Shown here: piece by piece, positions 1 to 7,929 of the stretch
Position numbering within the stretch: position 1 is the first letter of the stretch
How the letters are laid out: each line of letters starts with the position of its first letter
NCBI RefSeq assembly: GCF_002150685.1
Contig: NZ_MSSW01000051.1
Coordinates: 1-37,732 of the forward strand
Origin: Algoriphagus antarcticus
GTDB lineage: Bacteria; Bacteroidota; Bacteroidia; Cytophagales; Cyclobacteriaceae
DNA: 37,732 nt
Reading direction: 5' to 3'
Position numbers and translations under genes: made by a program
The notes under the pieces: generated by a model
Database searches by the model: none
The model's input: only the letters and a program-made list of their open reading frames with translations
What the model was told of the DNA's origin: nothing

Positions 1-60
1 TTTGGAACAGAGCTGTCAGACCTCGAAAGTTTCGCTAAAGTCACGAACGGATTTTTCTAA
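1..60 (+). CDS. C-terminal end of an upstream gene (partial)
   Basis: Frame 1 is open from the window edge to a TAA at 58-60 and reads FGTELSDLESFAKVTNGFF. The composition is protein-like, and no other frame here is better. The family cannot be recognised from 19 residues. The following 237 nt up to the next start hold only a weak AAAAAG/CTTTTT hairpin around 115-130. Confidence 0.45.
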   Translation, partial: FGTELSDLESFAKVTNGFF

Positions 61-297
61 ATTTTAAAAGAATATTTATAATTCAACCTTAATCGAATAA
101 AGTTACCTCCGAGTAAAAAGTGGCTTTTTTAACAATTAGCATTTGGTGGAAATAAGAATTGATTTTCGGATTTGAACTGAGTTTTCATTTACTATTTGCG
201 ATTCTGCATGAAGTCTATAACTTGGATCTATAATTGAAAAATTCAAAACTGGCTGGTTTTGAGGAGATTTAGGTCTCTTGAGCACACATCTGAAAAT

Positions 298-1170
298 ATG
301 ATACAAAGAAGGGAGTTTATCCGAAGATCCGCCTTTGCGGCTGTTTTGACAGGAATGGGCCTGGACCTTTCCGCCAGTCCAGTGAATTCTTTAAATCTGA
401 ATGTTGGCGCATGCGATTGGTCCATCGGCCAAAGCAGCAATCCGGCTGGCTTGGCACTGGCCAAAAAGATCGGCTTGGATGGACTTCAGGTTAATCTTGG
501 AAACATTGAAAATAAACTTCATCTCCGTGATCCAAAGATTCAAAATCAGTATTTGGAGCAATCCAAATCCTTAGGAATTCCCATTAGCAGCCTTGCTATA
601 GGAGAACTAAATAGCTTTCCCTACAAATCGGATCCTCAAACCGAGGCTTGGGTTTCAGAAAGTATCGATGTGGCTCAGGCTATGAATCTACCGGTCATTC
701 TATTGGCTTTTTTCAACAAAAATGATTTGAGAGGTGATTCCCAAGGAAAAAAGGAAGTGATCCGAAGATTGAAAGCAGTCGCTCCCAAGGCTGAAAAGGC
801 TGGAGTCATTCTAGGAATCGAATCCTATCTTTCTGCAGCGGAGCATCTGGAGATCCTAGATGCTGTAGGTTCATCGGCAGTAAAAATATACTACGACTTT
901 CGAAATTCGGCAGATGCAGGACACCCGATTTATGAGGAGATTCCGCTTTTGGCAAAAGAGCATTTCTGCGAAATACATATTAAAGAGAACGGGAAATTGC
1001 TTCGTGACGGAGATTTGGATTGGCCACGAATCGGCGAGCTTTTAGCCAAATCCGATTACAAAGGATCGGGTTGGATGCAGATCGAATGGTCCACGCCCGA
1101 AGGAGCCGAAATCGTGTCAGCTTACCAAGACAATCTCACTTTTGTCACCAAAAAAATCAATCAGCAATGA
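298..1170 (+). CDS. Tat-exported sugar phosphate isomerase/epimerase (AP-endonuclease-2 fold)
   Basis: This 290-residue protein resembles the xylose isomerase-like TIM-barrel family, which uses metal-bound acidic and His residues to isomerise or epimerise sugars. The ATG at 298 is preferred over a TTG at 259 because it puts a twin-arginine signal (QRREFIRRSAF) right at the N terminus. Visible landmarks are ACDWSIG near the mature start, a GIESY strand carrying a catalytic-type Glu, YYDFRNS, the EIHIKEN strand and a terminal IEWSTPEG strand. The stop overlaps the next start by 4 nt (ATGA), so it is translationally coupled to the cytochrome/dehydrogenase lipoprotein. That pairing suggests periplasmic sugar oxidation or isomerisation. 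The substrate cannot be told from sequence. Confidence 0.8.
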   Translation: MIQRREFIRRSAFAAVLTGMGLDLSASPVNSLNLNVGACDWSIGQSSNPAGLALAKKIGLDGLQVNLGNIENKLHLRDPKIQNQYLEQSKSLGIPISSLAIGELNSFPYKSDPQTEAWVSESIDVAQAMNLPVILLAFFNKNDLRGDSQGKKEVIRRLKAVAPKAEKAGVILGIESYLSAAEHLEILDAVGSSAVKIYYDFRNSADAGHPIYEEIPLLAKEHFCEIHIKENGKLLRDGDLDWPRIGELLAKSDYKGSGWMQIEWSTPEGAEIVSAYQDNLTFVTKKINQQ

Positions 1171-4028
1171 GTTGGAAGAAAGTTATACCCAGTATTCTGG
1201 CCCTTGGGGTGATGTTTTCCTGTGGGCAAAAGCCCGAGGTTGCTCCTGTTTTGTTTGCTCCGGAAGAATTCGAAGTCAGCCTATGGGCAGAGTCTCCGCT
1301 GTTTTTCAATCCTACGAATATGGATGTGGATCAAAAAGGAAGAATCTGGGTCACCGAAGCCGTCAACTACCGTAATTACAACAATGATGTGGGAGCTTTT
1401 TTTCACCATTCCAAAGGTGACCGAATCATGATCTTAACGGATACTGATCAGGACGGGGTCGCAGATTCATCGAAAGTTTTCGTAGAAGACCCGGACTTGG
1501 TCTCGCCACTGGGAATTGCAGTGCTGGGGAACAAAATTTTTGTTTCCTGTTCTCCTCATTTGTTGGTCTACACCGATGAGAATGGAGATGATGTGCCGGA
1601 CAAAAAGGAGATTTTTCTAACTGGATTTGGAGGTCTCGATCACGATCATTCTTTGCATTCAATTTTGGCTGGACCGGATGGAAAGCTGTATTTCAACACC
1701 GGAAATGCCGGTCCGCATCTCGTGACAGACAAAAGTGGCTGGACGCTTCGGTCTGGAAGTGTTTATTCCGGAGGCTCGCCCTACAATACCAGTAACTCCG
1801 GAAGTCAAGTCAGCGATGATGGCAATGTCTATGTAGGTGGGCTTGCACTGCGAATCAATCCAGACGGCACGGGTTTGGAAGTTTTGGCCCATAATTTCAG
1901 AAATAGCTACGAGGTATTCGTGGACTCTAAAGGGGATCTGTGGCAAAATGATAACGACGATCAGGTGGTCACTTGCCGGGTGTCTTGGATTCCCGAAGGC
2001 AGCAATGCAGGTTACTTTAGTCAAGATGGCAACCGTACTTGGCAGGCAGATCAGCGGCCTGGCCAAGATCCGTTTACCGCACATTGGCACCAAGATGATC
2101 CGGGAGTAATGCCAGCAGGCGATAAAACGGGTGCCGGTTCACCTACTGGGATGATGCGCTATGAAGGTGACGCCTTCGGATCGGATTTCCGGGGAACCTT
2201 GATGAGTGCCGATGCAGGACGGAATGTGATTTTCAGCTATCAGCCTAAACGCCACAAATCCGGCTATGACCTAGGAACTCGGAGGATTCTCTTTTCTTCA
2301 GTAAATGAGGACGATGAGGGCTACGTGTGGAATGATACCTCATTTCAAAACCAAAAAACCAAGTGGTTTCGTCCAAGCGATTTGGTCACTGGTACGGATG
2401 GCGCGATTTACATCGCAGATTGGTACGATCCAGTAGTGGGCGGTCATCAGATGAAAGACAGTTTGGGAAGAGGCAGAATCTATCGGATTGTTCCTAAAGG
2501 AAAAAAATTGAAAAGCCCTGAGCTGGACTCTGGAACTGATGCTGGACTGATAGAAATTATCAAAAATCCTGCGGTGAATGTAAGATTTCAAGCTTTTGAG
2601 ATAATACGAAAAAAAGGAGAAACAGCGATTCCAATGGTCGAACCCTTATTGAAAGACGAAAACCCATTCATACAGGCAAGAGCTATTTTCCTTCTGGCAC
2701 AGCTGGGAGAAAAGGGCCTGGAGAAAACCAGTCAATTACTGCAAAGTAAAAGCGAAGAAACGCGAATCCTAGCCTTTAGAGCTATCAAAGCAGCAGGGGA
2801 ATCAAAACCGGTGTCGCCCAACCAACTCCTTGACGAAACTTCCGCTTTCTTGAGGCGCGAGTATTCAACTGCAGCAATCGAAATGCCTTGGGAAACCCGG
2901 AAGGTCTTTTTTGAGTCACTTTTGGGAGATTTTGACGTCGAAGATCCGTATTATGTAGAGGTGCTTGGAAAGTTGGCGGAGGGAAATGAAGAGGAGGCCT
3001 TGGCAATCGCAAAAAGTAGATTTCCACAGACAGAATCTGGCGAATGGTCTAAAGAAATGGAAGTTTTGATTTGGAGAATTCCGAGTGAAAATTCTGTTTC
3101 GGATTTATTGAAGCGACTGGAAAACGATCAACTCGAAGAAAAAAAGCAGAATTACCTGCTGACCTCTCTGGCATTTATCCCTGAAAAAAATGCGGCGGAA
3201 GCCATGTTTTCCTTGACCAAAAATACCAATCCACAGCTTTCAGAGAAGGCTATGTATTGGGTTTCCTTTCGGCAGGGAAATGATTGGCAGGCATTTTTAG
3301 ATTGGGATAAAATAGGTGTTGATCCTGCTAAAATCAAGCAGCTGGCGTCGATGAAAGCGAAGAAGGGCTTTCTCCTCGAAGAAAAAATGGCACTCAATGA
3401 TCGTAAAAATCAGGCTCGGACCATGGCGAAAGATCCCATCGGAGGTCAGATTTTGATGGAAATGATCACAGCAAATGCACTTCCTGAAGATCTAATGGGA
3501 ACAGTGGAGGAGTTGATTTTTTCCAATCCGGATCTAGGTGTCAGAGTTCAGGCAAGCAATTATTTTGGAAGCAAAAGCAACGGTGAAAACTATGCTCCAG
3601 ATTATGTGCTGAAACTTCAGGCGGATCAAGTAAAAGGCAAAACTGCTTTCACCAACTATTGCACGACATGTCATCAGGTGAATGGAGTAGGGAAAAATAT
3701 CGGTCCGGACTTGACTCAGATTCGCACCAAGTATGACCGCGCAACATTGCTTGACGCTATTGCAAATCCAAATGGAGGAATAGTCTTTGGGTATGAGCCT
3801 TGGCTGGTCAAGATGAAATCCGGGGAGTCCTACTACGGATTTGTTCAGGGTGAAACTGCTCAAAACCTACTACTCAAAGACCTCACCGGGAAGCAACACA
3901 GCCTCTCTCAGGCTGAGATTGAAAGCAAGAAACAGGAAATCAAATCCATTATGCCTGATCCTGCCGGCTTGGGGATGACTGCTCAGGATTTGGCAGATGT
4001 ATCTGCTTATTTGCTCGGATTGAAATAG
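1167..4028 (+). CDS. PVC-type membrane-bound dehydrogenase / HEAT / cytochrome c lipoprotein
   Basis: This 953-residue lipoprotein has a signal peptide ending in a lipobox (ALGVMFSC-G), so it is probably anchored facing the periplasm. Residues of about 30-430 form a beta-propeller of the 'PVC-type heme-binding dehydrogenase' kind, with Asp-rich repeats such as DTDQDGVAD and DENGDDVPD and conserved GLDHDHSLHS and YIADWYDPVVGG. An alpha-helical HEAT-like stretch follows (about 450-720). The C terminus is a class I cytochrome c with CTTCH at 832-836 and a likely axial Met in SIMPDPAGLGM. The ATG at 1167 overlaps the upstream stop and gives the lipobox; longer in-frame starts run into the upstream gene in another frame. 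It probably oxidises a sugar or alcohol and passes electrons to its own heme. The substrate is unknown. Confidence 0.8.
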   Translation: MSWKKVIPSILALGVMFSCGQKPEVAPVLFAPEEFEVSLWAESPLFFNPTNMDVDQKGRIWVTEAVNYRNYNNDVGAFFHHSKGDRIMILTDTDQDGVADSSKVFVEDPDLVSPLGIAVLGNKIFVSCSPHLLVYTDENGDDVPDKKEIFLTGFGGLDHDHSLHSILAGPDGKLYFNTGNAGPHLVTDKSGWTLRSGSVYSGGSPYNTSNSGSQVSDDGNVYVGGLALRINPDGTGLEVLAHNFRNSYEVFVDSKGDLWQNDNDDQVVTCRVSWIPEGSNAGYFSQDGNRTWQADQRPGQDPFTAHWHQDDPGVMPAGDKTGAGSPTGMMRYEGDAFGSDFRGTLMSADAGRNVIFSYQPKRHKSGYDLGTRRILFSSVNEDDEGYVWNDTSFQNQKTKWFRPSDLVTGTDGAIYIADWYDPVVGGHQMKDSLGRGRIYRIVPKGKKLKSPELDSGTDAGLIEIIKNPAVNVRFQAFEIIRKKGETAIPMVEPLLKDENPFIQARAIFLLAQLGEKGLEKTSQLLQSKSEETRILAFRAIKAAGESKPVSPNQLLDETSAFLRREYSTAAIEMPWETRKVFFESLLGDFDVEDPYYVEVLGKLAEGNEEEALAIAKSRFPQTESGEWSKEMEVLIWRIPSENSVSDLLKRLENDQLEEKKQNYLLTSLAFIPEKNAAEAMFSLTKNTNPQLSEKAMYWVSFRQGNDWQAFLDWDKIGVDPAKIKQLASMKAKKGFLLEEKMALNDRKNQARTMAKDPIGGQILMEMITANALPEDLMGTVEELIFSNPDLGVRVQASNYFGSKSNGENYAPDYVLKLQADQVKGKTAFTNYCTTCHQVNGVGKNIGPDLTQIRTKYDRATLLDAIANPNGGIVFGYEPWLVKMKSGESYYGFVQGETAQNLLLKDLTGKQHSLSQAEIESKKQEIKSIMPDPAGLGMTAQDLADVSAYLLGLK

Positions 4029-4231
4029 GTTTTCGGAAGCCTTGACTGTCTTAATTCGCCGTTAATAAAACGTCCATTCTCTAGTTGCACGTTGCCAGAT
4101 TTAATTCAGATTGGTTTTCATAACTCCTTTCGAATTGCTTTTTGACAGACTTGGACTCATTTTGAACTGTATAAAAATTGTCTGATTTTAATGTATAAGG
4201 GGTGAAACCAGTTTCTTGGAGTTCAAATTCC

Positions 4232-4429
4232 TTATCCCTGCTCATAGCTAAACAACTCCTCGATCTTCAACTCAAATAATCTTGCCAACCGAAAAGCCGT
4301 CGGCAAGCTGGGATCGAATTTTTCCTTTTCGATCGCATTGATCGTTTGTCGGGACACTCCGATGATTTCAGCCAAGTCTTCCTGGGTCATTCCTCTTTCT
4401 GTTCTCAAATCTCTGATTCGATTTTTCAT
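4232..4429 (-). CDS. Small XRE-family transcriptional regulator
   Basis: A 65-residue protein that is almost entirely one helix-turn-helix domain of the Cro/C1 type: MTQEDLAEIIGVSRQTINAIEKEKFDPS is spread over the two DNA-contacting helices, followed by LFELKIEELFS. This compact form is widespread in Firmicutes and Bacteroidota next to a small membrane protein. Its ATG overlaps the stop of the upstream membrane-protein gene by 4 nt, so the two are one transcript. It likely binds the repeats in the promoter at 4843-4891 and represses its own operon. The physiological signal is unknown. Confidence 0.88.
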   Translation of the reverse strand: MKNRIRDLRTERGMTQEDLAEIIGVSRQTINAIEKEKFDPSLPTAFRLARLFELKIEELFSYEQG

Positions 4430-4827
4430 CTATATCGGAGTGTATTTATGATCACTGAGGTCAGATAAGTAATTCCAATGAACATTACCAACATGCTGAT
4501 TTGAGCATTCTGCTTGATCACATTCGTCGTGTCTAGCAGTGAGTAGGTCAATCCAACAACGACAGCCAAACCAAGTGTGATGGCTAATGATTCGAGGTGA
4601 ATTTTTTTCTCCAATTCATCGAAATGGTTGAACAGATCTCGATTGGCAAGAATCATTAAGATGCCATTTGCAAAGTTGACGATGATTGCGAACGGTGTCA
4701 GAAAGGGATGATTGTCCCAGATAAACTCAGGTCCAAAGGATGCGATTGCCATGGTAGCTACCCAAGACCAAGTCCAGATTGCTAATTTTTTTACTCTTCT
4801 GTTTCGTTCTAATTTCATTGTCTCCAT
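4426..4827 (-). CDS. Small integral membrane protein, partner of the XRE regulator
   Basis: A 133-residue protein (130 if translation starts at the second Met, ATG at 4818, which has a GGAG-like sequence just upstream and may be the real start). Four hydrophobic segments are visible: AIWTWSWVATMAIASF, FLTPFAIIVNFANGILMIL, LAITLGLAVVVGLTYSLL and ISMLVMFIGITYLTSVII. The family has no named function that I recognise. It is first in a two-gene operon with the 65-residue XRE regulator, an arrangement in which the membrane protein may act as sensor or anti-regulator. That role is an inference from gene order. Confidence 0.75.
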   Translation of the reverse strand: METMKLERNRRVKKLAIWTWSWVATMAIASFGPEFIWDNHPFLTPFAIIVNFANGILMILANRDLFNHFDELEKKIHLESLAITLGLAVVVGLTYSLLDTTNVIKQNAQISMLVMFIGITYLTSVIINTLRYR

Positions 4828-4842
4828 AAGGTTTATGTAAAG

Positions 4843-4891
4843 TTGACTTTACAAATGTAAATAAGACTTTACAAAAGTCAAGTTTTATTTA
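4843..4891 (-). promoter_or_regulatory. Promoter with nested repeats for the membrane protein/XRE operon
   Basis: Reading the minus strand, a TTG -33 element (4879-4881) is separated by exactly 19 nt from TACATTTG (4852-4859), which matches the Bacteroidota -7 consensus TAnnTTTG. The same stretch contains an inverted repeat TTGACTTT...AAAGTCAA (4843-4850 and 4874-4881), a second inverted repeat TTTAC-AAAT-GTAAA (4848-4861), and the direct repeat GACTTTACAAA. Repeats overlapping both promoter elements are what an autorepressor operator would look like. Confidence 0.65.
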
Positions 4892-5037
4892 CATTTTTTT
4901 TGTCCTTAGAACCTATCATGCGTCGCCTAGTTGTTTTCTAAGTCAGATCGAAAAATTAACATTGGTATTCAGATCCGTAGCTTGAAGATTTGTAAGTTTC
5001 TTTAAAAGGGAGTGTCCTCACTCAATCTATTATCACA

Positions 5038-5910
5038 CTATCTAAGCATTGGAAATAGCCTTTTTATTTCCTCTTTACTAGGCTGGGTTCCATACTCGCA
5101 GATTTCAAAAGCCTCGGCAAACTTCACCTGACCTGCTTTTTCTTGCCCATACCATTCTTCCAATGTTTTCCTTACGATTGGATTAGGTGCGGATGTTCGT
5201 TTAGATTTTAACCAGGCTTTTCGATCTTCCTTTCCTTCTGGAATCACATCTGGGTCATTTGCAATCCAAGGCAGCCACTCATAAAACTGCGATACGTGCG
5301 CATCGAGCGCATCGATTTTTTGATCGATCACCGAAGTAATATCGATTGCGATATCCGGTTCGAAGGGGTTGGGTTTTTGAAAATTATCTTGGTAATAAAG
5401 AAAGACAGGGTTTTTTCTCAAGGGAGGGATATCTGCGGCGATGTTGGGCACCCCCACCATAAATGCGGCGTCCTGCACCAAGATTCCGGTGTAGCGATGG
5501 TCGGGATGGTAATCATTGGAGCGGTGGGAAATCACCACATCCGCATCCCATTCCCTTATCTTTCGGATGACCTCCAGCCGGATTTCCAGCGTGGGGAGGA
5601 GTTCTCCGTCATGGTTGTCTAGGACATCATAGGTGATGCCCAACCGTTTTGCTACCTCCTGAGTTTCGGCATATCTTCTTTTGGCGAGCATGCCCCCGCC
5701 CATTTCCATGTGGCCGGCGTCTCCGTTAGTTACAGCGAGGAATTTTACCTGATGTCCCATAGCTGCGAAAAGTGCCGCCGTTCCACCGCTTTTGATATCG
5801 CAATCATCTGGATGAGCTCCTATCATAATGATTTTTAAGGGGGTCTCCTGAGAAAAGGTTGCGCTAAAACAAAGGAAGACAAGAGAGACAAACAGGACGA
5901 TTTTTTTCAT
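5038..5910 (-). CDS. Secreted PIG-L family (LmbE-like) N-acetylglucosamine deacetylase
   Basis: A 290-residue zinc hydrolase of the PIG-L/LmbE fold. AHPDD (residues 32-36) and the later HRSNDYHPDHR supply the metal ligands and the general base. These enzymes remove acetyl groups from GlcNAc-linked substrates. A cleavable signal peptide (MKKIVLFVSLVFLCFSATFSQ) puts it outside the cytoplasm, so a role in bacillithiol synthesis is unlikely and glycan processing is more plausible. The ATG at 5910 is chosen because the longer in-frame start at 5961 would add 17 residues in front of a perfect signal peptide. It stands alone; the nearest genes are about 200 nt downstream and 500 nt upstream. Confidence 0.85.
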   Translation of the reverse strand: MKKIVLFVSLVFLCFSATFSQETPLKIIMIGAHPDDCDIKSGGTAALFAAMGHQVKFLAVTNGDAGHMEMGGGMLAKRRYAETQEVAKRLGITYDVLDNHDGELLPTLEIRLEVIRKIREWDADVVISHRSNDYHPDHRYTGILVQDAAFMVGVPNIAADIPPLRKNPVFLYYQDNFQKPNPFEPDIAIDITSVIDQKIDALDAHVSQFYEWLPWIANDPDVIPEGKEDRKAWLKSKRTSAPNPIVRKTLEEWYGQEKAGQVKFAEAFEICEYGTQPSKEEIKRLFPMLR

Positions 5911-6410
5911 AGGTGATTCCCAAAGATGTAATTCGAACCGTAAGTTATTGACTAAATGCAAAACTGGATAACTGGATAGAGACTAATTTACTAAGGTCCT
6001 TTAAGAAGAAATCAAGATTGTGAATTAGTGACTAATTGTATAGCTGTCCAAGGTTCGCAATCGGAGACATGATCGCAAGGTTTGGCACAATCCGAAGCGA
6101 TCTTCTTACTGCTTCTTCGGTGTGAAAATTGGTTTTAAAACCACCCTTACACCCTCACTCAATGATGACAATCGAGATTGCAAATCTCTAGACGGAGCAG
6201 GCTCTAATTGCAAAATCGACTCTGGTGATAAAATCGGCAACTTTGCCCTTTAGGCTCCTTTATCTTTTTGGAAGAAAATCATCGTCCACATCTGCCGCCG
6301 TGGCGAAAAAGCTCAAATTGGAATTTATCCCCTGTTTAAGTCGAGGAGTAGTAGAAAAGAGAATAATCACTAATTTGAAATCGCTTCACTCAAAAAAGTA
6401 ATCTCGCACC
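5911..6410. other. 500-nt intergenic region with short palindromes
   Basis: This is the divergent region between the PIG-L and PHP genes. No gene was found. It contains three perfect inverted repeats: AATTAGT-G-ACTAATT at 6023-6037, TGGTTTTAAAACCA at 6130-6143, and GAGATT-GCA-AATCTC at 6174-6188. The stretch around 6120-6260 has the look of a dispersed REP-like element, but no second copy lies in the window to prove it. Confidence 0.4.
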
Positions 6411-7727
6411 ATGTTTAAACTTATTGGTAAGGCAGCTATGCTAATCATCCTGGTAGGCCTTTTGGCAGGTGTTATATTTTATCTAGGTCCTGGATTCTAT
6501 AATAAGTGGGTGGTTTATCCAAGAATGGAGAGATCCCGGGACGAATTATGGGCTACTTATCAAAAGCCTATTTCCACGATTCCGATTCCCGAATATACCG
6601 GCGTGATGCATGTGCATTCCTACTGGTCTCACGATAGCCGGGGCAGCCTAAAAGAGATCCTGAAAGGAGCCAAGGAGGCGGGATTGAATTTTATCTTTTT
6701 TTCGGATCACGCCCATAGCAAGCTGGATACGTTTCCTCGGTCTTTTCACGGTCTTTTTGATGGGATACTATTCGAAGCAGGAACAGAGAGTAGTGGCGAG
6801 GATGGAGGGATGATGGTTAACCCGTTTAAAAGTGGGGTGTTGAATTGGGAGAAGCCCCGCGATTCGGTGATTCGAGAAATCGTCGATCAGGGAGGTTTGG
6901 TCACCTATGTTCATTCCGAAAAAGACCATGATTGGGATAATCCTGATTACCAAGCGATGGAGATTTATAATATCCACTCGGATTTGTTGGATGAGAAGGG
7001 CATTCTACCCTTTTTACTCAATCACTTAGTCATGGGAGATACCTACAAAGACTGGGCTTATCGGGAGCTCTATGATAAGCAAGAGTCTATTTTGGCCAAC
7101 TGGGATGGTCTCAATCAGCGCCGCAGGATAGTGGGAGTAGGAGCCGTGGATGCGCATAATAACCTAAATATCAGAGCACAAGTCATTGGAAATGGGCAGG
7201 TGGAGTGGGTGGGGCCCAATGCCGAAACCATTAGCATTCGAGAACCGGGTTTTTTGGAAAAGATCCTGTTACATGAGCCGGATGAAATGGGCTGGTCATG
7301 GAAGTGGGAGTTGGATACCTATTTTCACTCCTTCAACTTTGTAAACAATCATGTCTTTTCGGAAGGATTTACCTCGGAAGAAATCAAAGAAAGTATTAAA
7401 AAGGGGAATTCCTTCATCGCCTTTGAAGGGCTAGCCAAGGCAAAAGGGTTTCAGTTTTTTGCACAAAATCAAGCACAGGAACTGAAAGGTATCTTGGGAG
7501 ACTCCATTCCGGTAGAGGAGGTTTGGCAGCTGAGTGTATTATCTCCTTTTCCTGCGAAATATCGCCTCATTCGTGATGGAAAGGTGATCGAGGAGACAAA
7601 AGAGGCTTCTTATGAGTTTGTTTTTCCGAGTGTCTATCAAAAAGGGAACTACCGGATTGAGGCGGATCTCTGGCTGAACGATAGCTGGGTCAATTGGATC
7701 TTTACCAATCCTATCTATTTGTATTGA
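6411..7727 (+). CDS. Membrane-anchored PHP-domain metal-dependent hydrolase-like protein
   Basis: This 438-residue protein has one N-terminal membrane segment (about residues 8-30, MLIILVGLLAGVIFYLG) and a PHP-type metallohydrolase domain outside it. The characteristic metal-ligand pattern is present: HVHSYWSHDS (H67, H69, H74, D75), then FFSDHAHS, then TYVHSEKDH, and GVGAVDAHNN near the end of the barrel. A beta-rich C-terminal domain follows (about 350-438). PHP proteins hydrolyse phosphoesters, but many extracytoplasmic members have no assigned substrate. It is a single gene with no operon partner. The ATG at 6411 is the only start that keeps the membrane segment. Confidence 0.78.
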   Translation: MFKLIGKAAMLIILVGLLAGVIFYLGPGFYNKWVVYPRMERSRDELWATYQKPISTIPIPEYTGVMHVHSYWSHDSRGSLKEILKGAKEAGLNFIFFSDHAHSKLDTFPRSFHGLFDGILFEAGTESSGEDGGMMVNPFKSGVLNWEKPRDSVIREIVDQGGLVTYVHSEKDHDWDNPDYQAMEIYNIHSDLLDEKGILPFLLNHLVMGDTYKDWAYRELYDKQESILANWDGLNQRRRIVGVGAVDAHNNLNIRAQVIGNGQVEWVGPNAETISIREPGFLEKILLHEPDEMGWSWKWELDTYFHSFNFVNNHVFSEGFTSEEIKESIKKGNSFIAFEGLAKAKGFQFFAQNQAQELKGILGDSIPVEEVWQLSVLSPFPAKYRLIRDGKVIEETKEASYEFVFPSVYQKGNYRIEADLWLNDSWVNWIFTNPIYLY

Positions 7728-7748
7728 GAGAGGAAAGAGAGAATTTAA

Positions 7749-7874
7749 TCAGGCTTTAAACTCGTTTTTCAAAATATTTTTCATTTCGTTTTCGAGCGTA
7801 GCCAACTCCTGAGTTGCATAGAAATATGTAAGGTAATAGTTCTTGTTTTTGTTGAGTAATTCTCTTTTGTAAAC
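7749..7874 (-). pseudogene. C-terminal remnant of an unidentified gene
   Basis: Read on the minus strand, 41 codons end at a TGA (7749-7751) and have a normal protein composition rich in Lys, Glu, Asn and Tyr (for example YYLTYFYATQEL and LENEMKNILKNEF). A TAG stop directly precedes the stretch in the same frame and there is no start codon. It is therefore best read as the tail of a decayed or deleted gene. The amphipathic Lys/Glu-rich end is helix-like. The family is not recognised. Confidence 0.45.
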
Positions 7875-7929
7875 CTAAATGCCGCAGGTAAGCTTGGATC
7901 CTATAGAACTGCTTAAAAAAAGCGTTTAA

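Noticed and set aside
259..300. Longer TTG start for the epimerase gene
   Set aside because: The ATG at 298 places the twin-arginine motif at the usual distance from the N terminus; the extra 13 residues have no signal character.
1659..2093. Minus-strand open frame of 144 codons inside the PVC-type dehydrogenase
   Set aside because: Antisense to conserved propeller motifs, no promoter and no recognisable domain.
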